Origin: Phycomyces blakesleeanus NRRL 1555(-)
Taxonomy: Eukaryota > Mucoromycota > Mucoromycetes > Mucorales > Phycomycetaceae
DNA length: 64,000 bases
Direction: 5' to 3'
Assembly: GCF_001638985.1 (NCBI RefSeq)
Contig: NW_017265148.1
Location: 981,239 to 1,045,238 of the forward strand
Shown piece after piece: positions 34,723 to 44,195 of the stretch. The stretch's first letter is position 1; the number at the start of each line of letters is the position of its first letter. Made by a program: the position numbers and the translations under genes. Under the pieces are notes generated by a model that searched no databases, was not told the DNA's origin, and was given only the letters and a program-made list of their open reading frames with translations.

Positions 34723-36166
34723 ATGTTTACCCCTGCATCTGTATTCAACATTGACAAATGTGCAGGCTCTTGGGATGGAGTGAATGCATCAATTCACAAC
34801 TACTCAATCCAGTCCCTTGTACATCCTAATAAGACAATATTGCTTTTCACTTCTCCAGGAAGTGAAGTTCTCTTCAACCGGAATGCAACTGTTTTTGCTT
34901 GGGCTAGAGGAATAAACCCCGTAAGTGCTGTATTCAGCATTGGAAAAATGGTCTCTAAGGATGAGTTCTATGAACTCATGGTTTAACAACTTGGACCCAC
35001 AGCATCTTTGTTATATCCAACATAATCGTAGAATTAAGTTAAAAGTACAGACACTCAATAAATACGTACATTGAGTTACCAACAACTAGTAACGATACTA
35101 AAATATATACCTTCCCTTATACAAGGAAATTACGTAAAGAACATACTAAGACAAATACTAAGACTCTAGTCAATAACACTAAAAACATAAGAACTAAATC
35201 ATAGAAGATAATGGTAGAGAAACAGACATTACATGATATCATCATATCATTACCAAGCTAAATACAATGTCTATATAAACACACAATACTAATAGCAATA
35301 GAACATCATCTCTTTTCTGATTCTTTCACTTCTTCTAATAAAACAAAGTCTCACCGTACTCTCGTCTGCACTTACTTTATTTTATACCTTATTTTTATCT
35401 CATACATAACAATCTTTCCTCTCACATTGCTCCAAATGAAAGGATCTTTTTTTCGGAGTTTTATTTCCCAATTATGAGACAAGACAAAAAGCCACTACTG
35501 ATGTTACTACTGTCAAAGGCTCTCAGATCATTGCATTCTCTGGTTTCTCTTCTGATTCAAACATTATCAAGGTTCATCTTTACAATATTTCTGCCTGTCA
35601 AGTTGAGATTGATCTGTGTGATCCTCTCATACATGCTATAGAGCCTTATAGTAAAGTCATCTATGTTTGTGCTTATGTAGCTCAGTATGGACAGTTACAT
35701 GGCAAGGCTGCAGTGTTCTTGAATATTTCAGCTCTGTCTCTAATCCACCCACTACAGTCTTTAATTTATATTGGAGAATGCTTCAACGCTTCCATATTGA
35801 CCTGTTTTAAGACTATGCTTGACTATTGTTGTTACTGCCAACAGGAGGAACATCTGATTTTGGCTTGCTCCACATGCTCACCTCATCGATTCTAGTGCAC
35901 CTGAGTAACTCTCCTCAATGAACGGCAATTCAATTTGTCTAGGGACTCTCAATGTGAGAGATCTAGACAATATGATATCAAATCCGTCTTTACCTAAATA
36001 TCTTCTATGCCAATACCTACGACCCCTCAAACCTCAATTTTTCAACTTGCTCTTCTGGGGACTCACTCTCTACAGATCCAAAAACCTAAAAAAAGGACAC
36101 ACAAACCGATTCCATTGCTTAGATAGCCTTATTATTTTTCTTTCTCTATTTCAGAATATATTTTAA
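34723..36166 (+). pseudogene. 5' part of a LINE: ORF1 and the start of ORF2
   Basis: ORF1 starts MFTPASVFNIDKCAGSWDGV (34723). It is interrupted after GPTAS by the solo LTR at 35009-35411, and continues in the same frame beyond it (a TGA, then KATTDVTTVKGSQIIAFSGF). It ends with a zinc-knuckle-like CCYCQQEEHLILAC and a stop near 35895. From 35918 a second frame MNGNSICLGTLNVRDLDNMI resembles the start of an apurinic-endonuclease domain of LINE ORF2 and stops after about 80 codons; no reverse transcriptase follows. Having the 5' end without the 3' end is opposite to the usual LINE truncation, so a deletion is likely. The family call is moderate. Confidence 0.55.
35009..35411 (+). repeat. Solo LTR, family X, copy 2, inside LINE ORF1
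   Basis: TGTTATATCCAACATAATCG to CTCATACATAACA, 403 bp, with a perfect duplication ATCTT (35004-35008 and 35412-35416). It shares TCTATATAAACACAC, an AATAAAACAAAGTCTCACC block and the CTCGTCTGCACTTAC end with copy 1. The ORF1 frame continues across the insertion once LTR and one duplication are removed. Confidence 0.9.
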
Positions 36167-36789
36167 GACCGCGCAGTTTTTTTGCTAGTCATACCAATAA
36201 ATGAAAAAGATACAGAATAATTTTGTATATTTTTAAGTATAGTTAACTGCAGCTAAGATAATAGTAGATATAACACTATAAAAGTAGTATTTTTGAAGGT
36301 ATGAATAGATCTGGTTGACTATTAAGTAATATGCAAAGCATAAACATCAGATTAATGTAGCAGTATAATTCACTATGGCTATAGGAGTAGCAACTGTGCC
36401 CAAAATAGGTACATAACTGCCATTTTTATGGTCAAAAGCCAATAATTTCTCTGCAGTTTTTGGTAAGATGGCAATATTATTAGCAACATTTTAAAAAAGT
36501 AGCATGAAATCTGTTTTTTTGTTGCTGTACAATGTCTCAAATAATCTAGAACGTGTTTGTAAGTAGTAATGACCACTTTAAGTATTGAAATATATGTTTT
36601 ATTTAATATTAAAGATGTCAAGTTTTACTTGGATTAATTTTTTATGGAAGATGTGAACGAAATAGAAACATAACTGTCATTATTTTTTTTAAACCAAAAC
36701 TTTTTTTTAAAAAAAGATACACTTCTCTTCTTGTTCACTTTACAATTTTATTTTAATTTAAATTGCATAACGGCATGTAGAACATGTAG
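36167..36789. other. Non-coding stretch
   Basis: No gene seen. CACTATGGCTATAGG at 36371 looks like a CACTA start but has no partner. Confidence 0.4.
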
Positions 36790-36990
36790 AGAATAAAAAA
36801 ACATAAGGTGTATAAAGAATAAAAAAAAGATAGGGCATATAGAGAAATAAAGAAATAGAAAACATAGAGTATATAAGAAATAAAAAAAACATAAGGTATA
36901 TAGAAAAGAAAAATAATAATATAGAATACATGGGACATATAGAAAGCATAAAAAATATAGAGTATATAGAGCATATAAAAAATAAAAAAT
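36790..36990. repeat. Degenerate A-rich minisatellite
   Basis: Units of about 25-35 bp (AGAATAAAAAAAACATAAGG, then TRTATAG) are repeated around six to seven times. The Phe/Tyr/Leu-rich minus-strand ORFs across it are artefacts. Confidence 0.65.
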
Positions 36991-37708
36991 AAAAAAAGTT
37001 ATAAAATAGAAAGATTGCCCTTTGTAATGCACATATTATTATTGAAAACATAATAAGATGCAATTACGTAGAACTGATTTCCATTTGGTAGGTATTGTAT
37101 AAGGCCAACTTGATAACAAATATTATCAGCACTTATTACTGCATATGTGAGTTGTGTTTGGCAGCCTGATGAGCTGTTTTATAACCACTGTTTGACAGTT
37201 GATACAGATGAGTCGTTGGCAGCCACGTAATGTTCCTTTATTACTTCAACAAAAGCAAGGAAATGAAGAGAGCCAAGTGAATCCTCATGCTGGAAGAAGA
37301 ATACAACCACACTAACGAGCCAGCTGTAAGCAATTATGTTATGGTTGCTAAAGTAAATAAATAAATATAATGTAAGCAACTTTTAATTTTATATTGAAAA
37401 ATTATATACTTACTTTCTGTAAGGACAGGTAAATATCACGTAATGATTACTGCGGCCTCTTTCATTTCTTCTTTGTTGATATATGCAAGATAAATACACA
37501 GTCAAATTCATCTATAAACAACCAGCAACAACAATCGTATAATCACTAATATCAGAAATCATCAAACCCAAAGTTTGTTGATAGTATCTAGTTAAGGCAT
37601 CCTTCACACTAGGGCCGTTTACACCTTTTACCAAATCATCATTCAAATGTGCAAATTGATGAAATGGCTCCCACAACTGCGCACCACTAGGATCATTAAG
37701 AAGATCTA

Positions 37709-39051
37709 CAGTGAGGGGCAAAAAGAATCGCCTTTTTTTTAAATGCCGAAATCAGCAAACGTAATAGTCTTTCTCTTTTTCTCTTAAATTAACATTTTAT
37801 GAAATGAACAATCAAACCAAATGCACAAAAAAGATTACTAAAATTTCCACGAATGGATATAAAAACACGGATAATACAATTTGTGCAATCATTGTCTATG
37901 AGAGTGTTAAGAATGGCACTAGTCAGGTTGACATTGCCAAAAAAGTAGGCGTAAGCAAAGACGTGATGAAGCGTGTTCTTCAGAGCTACAAAAAAACTGG
38001 CTCACATATGGCTGCACCACGACCTGGTAGACCTTTAAAGTTAAATGAGAGAAACAAAAGAGGAATTATGCTTCAGATTAGCCATGATCCAACACCACCA
38101 ATGAGTACCATTGCTAGAACCTTGCCCACACCAGTTTCTGTAAAAACTTTGAGAAAGTTTCTTTGCAAGACTGTAATATACTCTTGAAAGATGATTCCGA
38201 AACCAAAGATTTCGGAAATCTATCATAAAAAGCGATTGCAATAGGCTAAGGAACATCTGCACTGGAAAATGACAGATTGGAATTCCGTCATCTGGTCTGA
38301 TGAGTCAAAGATCCAGCTCCATGGAAGTGATGGGCGCCAGTGTGTTCTCAGGCCAAACGGCAAGGGCTTTGAGCCCAACTTCGTCTCACCAACTGTGAAG
38401 TTTGGAGGTGGCTCCATTATGGTCTGGGGTGCTTCTATGGAAAGGCTGTCAGAGTTTTAGACGTTGTGCCTGGAAATATCGATTCCACAAAGTATGTTGC
38501 AACCTTGGAAAGAGCCTACCTCCCTTCTTTAAAGGCATTCAAAGAGAAAGATAGCTGGAGAAGATTTCTACTGCAAGAGGATAATGCTAGCTGCCATGTG
38601 AGTGTGCTGACAAGAGAATGGAAAAAAAGACAAGGTGAAGCTTTTGGGCAGCTGGCCACCTCAAAGTTCAGACTTGAATCCAATCGAGCATCTCTGGGCA
38701 TATCTCAAGCGTAGAGTACGTATGAACAGATATAACCTGTATAGCGTTTATCATTTGAGACAAGTCGTAATTAGGGAATGGAAGTTAATCCCCCAGAAGT
38801 ATTTGCAAAGTTTGGTCCCAAGCATGAAGAGAAGATGGCAAGCTGTAATAGATGCAAATGGTCATAATACCAAGTACTAAAATAAAGACTCTTCTCTAAC
38901 ATAATAAAAATAAGTGCTTTCAACTTTAATCTGAAGTAGTTTGGGAGCTGTAAGTGCTGTATTTGCTTCTTTTCTTTAAGCATGAAAAATAGATATATTT
39001 TGGAGAACATTCGGGATCTTAAAAAAAGGCGATTCTTTTTGCCCCTCACTG
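37709..39051 (+). mobile_element. Tc1/mariner element inserted in copy C
   Basis: CAGTGAGGGGCAAAAAGAAT starts at 37709 and the exact inverse ends at 39051; the terminal repeats match for over 30 bp, into the T8 run. TA flanks both sides (37707-37708 and 39052-39053). Length is 1343 bp, normal for the family. Its removal joins LIQPKLYVRQSYI to DLLNDPSGAQLW of the TNP2-like protein. The terminal repeats are nearly perfect although the transposase has decayed. Confidence 0.93.
37804..38880 (+). pseudogene. Tc1-type DD34E transposase, broken
   Basis: The N-terminal paired-like HTH (YESVKNGTSQVDIAKKVGVS, then PGRPLKLNERNKRGIM) is open from 37804. A TGA after KTVIYS (38187) and a TAG after KKRLQ follow. 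Then WNSVIWSDESKIQLHG (Asp1) and FGGGSIMVWG are read. A one-base loss near 38430 shifts to YGKAVRVLDVVPGN, FLLQEDNASCHVS (Asp2). One extra A near 38628 shifts again to WPPQSSDLNPIEHLWAYLKR (Glu). It ends at 38880. Four lesions; inactive. Confidence 0.88.
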
Positions 39052-41701
39052 TATATAACTTTGTCTAACATATAGCTTGGGCTGAATAAGATCAATTTCG
39101 TTCTGGATACTGATGGCCATGTTAATATAGTTATGCAATGTAAATCACTTCACAAGAAAACTGGCATTACGGCCACCCTTGCACTTACACTTGATCAGTT
39201 TGGAAAAGATATCAATTACTCTCTCTATTGATCGAGTGGAGTAGCATCGAAGTGGACCTAGCTAGTTGACAATGAATGATATATGCATAAGATAGTGCTG
39301 CACTGGTCTGAAGACACTATGAGATATAGTCTTGTTCTGGACATGTTGCAATAAATAGTGGTGCGAGTGTTTAAAATGTCTATTGTTGTTGTTATTATTA
39401 TTTTTTAAAAAAGGTTGTGATTAGTTTTGTATATAGTAATATAGTGTTAGAGGCATTATGACTTGCACATCCATCTCATCCAGCAACTCCGAAGTCAGCG
39501 TCCATTGCAATGTCAGTGCACAACCTTTGACAAGTGACAACACCGCAGTTTTCACAGCCCTGTTTGGTAAGAACGGAACAACAAGAGTGGGAACAATGTA
39601 CAGAAGAAAGTCAAGCCAATCTACTGCATGAGTGCTGTCAATTATGGAGAAGACATTATCAAAACTGCCTTGGAATAATACTGATATATATGGTCTTGAA
39701 CTTGTGATACAGTTGCCAATTGTCACAAGACCAGTTCTTGGTATGAAAAATGGGTATTCTGTGGTGGAGAGGGTATCATCTGGATGGGTATAAAAAAATT
39801 TTGTCTCCTTGGTAAGGGACACAGTGATCAAGTTGTAAATGTGCTTTCCAATTCCTCTTGCAACTAAATGAAGTTCATCCAGTGCAAAGAAGGAAGATCT
39901 GGAGAAAGTTGACAGCTCACTAAAGATGCTTGGTTGGTATATATTTTTTTATCTATTATAAGCAATTATTTAGTACAAGAAAAATCTAATTAAACCGTTA
40001 TATACTTACAGGATTGCCAGTTTTGAAGTCTTCCAAAGGTCGCAAAGGAGCAGAACTATCTTCAAAGTACATTCTGTGCCATCTGTTGTCTGGGGCTTTT
40101 CCCTTTGTTTCGCAGATTCGGCAACCAAACAAACTGGCGTGTGAGCCAATGTGTGTCATGTCAGCCACAGCTGGGATATCACCAAAAGCAAGCAACAAGT
40201 GGATCTTGGCATGGCAAACCTCAACTCCATTGCTCTTGATCACCAAGTCATGCACCTCAAGATCTTTTATTTTACTGATGATTGGCATCAGGAAAGAGTC
40301 CAAGTGGGTAGGCTTCTTGGGGCCAGGCAAGATTGCCAGTTGCAAGAGATATTCATTTGTGTATCTAAGCTTTTTATTAGTAACTTTTTTTTTGAAATTA
40401 ATATATTAATTGATTTATTACCTTATTGATAGGACAAGGTTGAATACAACAGCATGAACAATGGTGTACGAACTCTTGCCCTTTTTTTGGTTAATGAAAC
40501 CATTAGTATACAACCTAATGACAATATCGTCGGGATTTGAGAACAGGCCTTGCTGCATCAACTGCTTGTAACTGTAACCATCGAAAATATTGGTGAGCTG
40601 ACCAGCTACAGATTCCCGGTTTGCCCTGTAATGGAGGAGTTCTCTTGTAGCTGGATCAGTCAGCATTTGAGAAAACATATCACTGACTGACATGAGCTTC
40701 ATACTGGCAGATGGTGTTTGACTTTGCTCAGGATCAGTCTTGTATCACAGTTTTCTGTAGTCAATGCAAGGTTTCTGATTGTCATTAATACCATACAATG
40801 GGCAACCATTAGGACAGACATCATACTCATAGTCCTTGACGCTTGACTTGGACTTGAGCAAAGCATCAACAGTTTTGCCGTGGCTGATTTTAGCCCCAGG
40901 TTCTAAAAAAAAGGAACAACATCACTACATATTAGAAATTTGAAATTAAAATGTAAGATAACATAAATATTCTATTTTACCCAACATAATTTCATTGTAA
41001 TCTGGAATGATTGTATTAACAAATTGGACAATGTCTCTGTAAGTTGCCCTGGAAATTCTGTGCCGAAGCATCAATTGAGAGAGATGAATACTCATCAACT
41101 CGGCCTTTGTAAAGGTATTGCTACCAATTCTGTTGCTATAGTAAATGTGAGCTTCACCCTCACTGTCTTCAAAATGACAACCGCACTTATAAGATATATC
41201 CTTGTCAATCTCCATTGCGTTCACAGCATAATATATAATGCATTATTAAATGAGTATTCTGATCACTTTCTAATAATTTACACTGATTATTATTAACTGA
41301 ATTGCTAACTAATTCATTATCGCCAATAATGTTATTTCTAATATTATTTTGCATTTTAATATCCTCTGCAATATGTTGTGAAATGATATTTGCTGATGCT
41401 AAATTGCTTTCATGAACTCTCTTATGGTTCTGAAGCTGATAGTAAGTGTTAAACAACAGGACACATTGATTGCATTTGTGTATTTGTGCAGGTAATCTAT
41501 CTCTCTGCTGATTGTTGTTGGAAGAAGACATATTCATTGCTTTAGTAAGTATTTAGTATATAAAATAAAACTGTGAAAAAGATTCTAGTGATATCTGTAC
41601 AACATAAAAGAGAGCTTTACATACTCTTTATCTCAGAACAATTTGTTTATTTTTTATCTTATTTCTTGCAATGATATCACAACAATAGAAATGATGAAGA
41701 T

Positions 41702-42236
41702 TGTTGTAAATGAGTATTGACTACTGCTGTAATTGAGAATAAGTCTAAAGGAAATAATATAAGGCCTCAGCTATTCCAGTCAAAGGTGTCTACCGATTAC
41801 TTTATTATTTAACATACAGGTTTAGCATGCATGATAGTGATTATATTTCATATGATGATGTCACTATAATATGGAATACATCAGTGGATTATTATAAGCA
41901 TAATTATAACTCATAAACACATTTACTTTCGATGTTAATACTTCATTGGGACTACACATATTTATATAATTCATCATACATTAATTATTCCAAGATCATG
42001 TTGCTCTGATTAAGGCTCAGATAGGATCGATTATCTGGCCCCAGTTATATATAATTTTCCCAATCCAAAATAATATAAATAGCAGTAGTAGTTCAGTGTA
42101 GGAACCTGGTCAAACTTTGATATAAAATCCTTTCTCAATAAACAAAACCTACACAAGTTCTCACGAATCTTCGTTCCTAATCTCAAATCTTGAATTCTTC
42201 CTCTTAAAAACTTCTTCAACTTCAACCACCACAACA
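41702..42236 (+). repeat. LTR, family Y, copy 2
   Basis: Full length (535 bp), TGTTGTAAATGAG to ACCACCACAACA. The flanks are AAGAT and ATCAA, so no target duplication. It shares TATAATTCATCATAC, GATATAAAATCC and CCTAATCTCAAATC with the LTR at 43008, marking a subfamily distinct from 26369 and 48633. Confidence 0.88.
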
Positions 42237-43007
42237 ATCAAGATCATAAAATCAATGGTACATTTAGTAATTCTTATACTAAATAATACTGTTGCAGATT
42301 AATTCTGCTATATATATGAATATTGGGGTGTGGTGATCCAGACACTTGGATGTTGAATTTATCACATATAAAAACATATTCATATTGGGATAGCATATTA
42401 GCTATCATCTTGTCAGTATAAAATATATATAAACGATTAAGTAATTAGACCAATAATTATTATAGTTAGTACTGTAGATAATATCTTAAAGAGTGTTAAG
42501 ATAATTATATCATACTGCCAGGTAAACTCTGTCAGAGCAATATAGAGCTAATCTAGTAGGAAGTTCTAAAGCTCTAGTGTAAAAGAGAAACGAATAGCTA
42601 AGAGCTAAAGAAGTATGATTTATGACTTGATGTCATAATTGTAACACCAACACTAGTTAAGCAGTAAATACACTCTAATAACCAAATATAGTAAAGGAAG
42701 AAAGCCTTAAGAAACTAAGACGTAATAACAAGAGCAGATTGTATTTTCTTATAAAAAGAGATACTTTTTATTTATGAATAAAGGACAACTGATATATAGT
42801 CTCAAAGTATTTCTATATATCTCTATTATGAAATATATTATTTTTCTATTGTTTCGTACCTGAAATATCACATAGGGTAAATATATCAATGCTAATAGAT
42901 TTTAATGGTAAATTACTTATCAAACTTCATTTTGATCATAATTAGGCTCGAATCTTCTAAACTATTAAAGATATAAATGTCCAAAATGAAAGTATGAGTA
43001 AAGTGTA
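42237..43007. other. AT-rich stretch between two family Y LTRs
   Basis: No gene, primer site or gag homology is visible, so it does not look like retrotransposon interior. Content unknown. Confidence 0.5.
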
Positions 43008-43540
43008 TGTTGTAAATGAGTATTGACTACTGCTGTAATTGAGAATAAGTATGAAGGAAATAATATAAGGCCTCAGCTATTCCAGTCAAAGGTGTCTACC
43101 AATTACTTTATTATTTAACACACAGGTTTAGCATGCGTGATAGTGATTATATTTCATATGATGATATCACCATAATATGGGATACATCAGTGGATTATTA
43201 TAAGCATAATTATAACTCATAAACACATTTACTTTCGATGTTAATACTTTATTGGGACTACACACATTTATATAATTCATCATACATTAATTATCCCAAG
43301 ATCACGTTGCTCTGATTATGGCTCAGATAGGATCGATTACCTGACCCCAGTCATATAATTTTCCCAATCCAAAACAATATAAATAGCAGTAGTAGTTCAG
43401 TGTAGGAACCTAGTCAAACTTTGATATAAAATCCTTTCTCAATAAACAAAACCTACACAAGCTCTCACGAATCTTCGTTCCTAATCTCAAATCTTCAATT
43501 CTTCCTCTTAAAAACTTCTTCAGCTTCAACCACCACAACA
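43008..43540 (+). repeat. R2 left LTR (family Y, copy 3)
   Basis: 533 bp. It has ATATAAATAGCAG as TATA box and CAATAAACAAAACC as a likely poly(A) signal. Subfamily markers match copy 2 at 41702. Confidence 0.9.
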
Positions 43541-43559
43541 TTTTTTTTCATGAACTACC

Positions 43560-44192
43560 ATGAACCCCTCTGCTGAGAACTACCCCGCCGCCAGCATCCC
43601 TGCTCATGATGAGGATGCCATGTCCGTCATGACTGAGGAGGACCTCATCGCCAGTCTGAGTGACAACATCTCCTTTGCCAGCTCCACCCCTGGACAATTT
43701 GTCGCTCCTTCTCCCCTTTGTCCCTTGGTAGCGAATGCTGCTACAACAGTCTTGTCTTTGTCAGAGAAACTTAGACTAGAACTTCAACAGCATGGAGAGG
43801 CTGTCAGCGCTGCTCACGCTATGAATGATGAGCAAGCAGCTGAATTAGCCCTTAATAAGGTCAGACGCATCAAAGAAATGATAGATATAGAAATAGCATG
43901 CAGTCAGTACCTTTTGCCTTCTGTGAAAATTATAGAGAAGAGCAGTCGCACTGGATGGTTGACTCTTAATAGAAGAGATCTTCCTAAGTTCCAGTTGGCA
44001 GACGATGTGATTAGATCCTTCCTGAATGAAGAGGTCTTTCACTCAGTAGACCACTTCCTTCGCACCTTCCAAAAGGTTATTGAGTCGTCCCTTCAGGACA
44101 TTGAACTAGTTTGGAAGAGATTTTTGCCGCTCTGCTTGCCTCATAGTGACGATGGATGGGTAGAGATGGATTTGAAGAAGTGTGTAGATTGA
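43560..44192 (+). CDS. R2 gag, N-terminal part, ended by an in-frame TGA
   Basis: The ATG lies 20 bp after the LTR: MNPSAENYPAASIPAHDEDA. 210 residues, with an acidic, Ser-rich start, a helical middle (KLRLELQQHGEAVSAAHAMN) and RFLPLCLPHSDDGWVEMDLK before CVD-TGA. The next codon continues in the same frame as NVAKICFTARH at 44193, so the TGA at 44190-44192 is the only thing separating this part from the long gag-pol frame. It is either a point mutation or a readthrough site. Confidence 0.75.
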   Translation: MNPSAENYPAASIPAHDEDAMSVMTEEDLIASLSDNISFASSTPGQFVAPSPLCPLVANAATTVLSLSEKLRLELQQHGEAVSAAHAMNDEQAAELALNKVRRIKEMIDIEIACSQYLLPSVKIIEKSSRTGWLTLNRRDLPKFQLADDVIRSFLNEEVFHSVDHFLRTFQKVIESSLQDIELVWKRFLPLCLPHSDDGWVEMDLKKCVD

Positions 44193-44195
44193 AAC

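Larger units (their letters stand above)
36999..41537 (-). pseudogene. TNP2-like transposase, copy C, split by Tc1
   Basis: Starts MNMSSSNNNQQRDRLPAQIH at 41537 with a classical C2H2 finger (CNQCVLLFNTYYQLQNHKRVH), which copy B lacks. It continues with YDVCPNGCPLYG, a TGA just before YKTDPEQSQTPSAS, LLHYRANRESVAGQLTNIFD, TNGFINQKKGKSSYTIVHAV and AILPGPKKPTHLDSFLMPII. Further on are KIHLLLAFGDIPAV, GSHASLFGCRICE, LDELHLV and the long 39831-39421 exon. Introns with consensus ends occur near 40350-40430 and 39935-40010. DLLNDPSGAQLWEPF (to 37512) follows the Tc1 insertion. The end includes an intron at about 37340-37430, VVVFFFQHEDSLGS, a TAA at 37179 and CYQVGLIQYLPNG, stopping near 36999. At least two stops plus the insertion make it inactive. 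Confidence 0.75.

Noticed and set aside
36371..36385. CACTATGGCTATAGG as a left terminus of copy C
   Set aside because: No inverted partner on the far side of copy C and no duplication.
36748..37063. Overlapping minus-strand ORFs resembling membrane proteins
   Set aside because: Products of a degenerate A-rich minisatellite; the apparent hydrophobicity is compositional.
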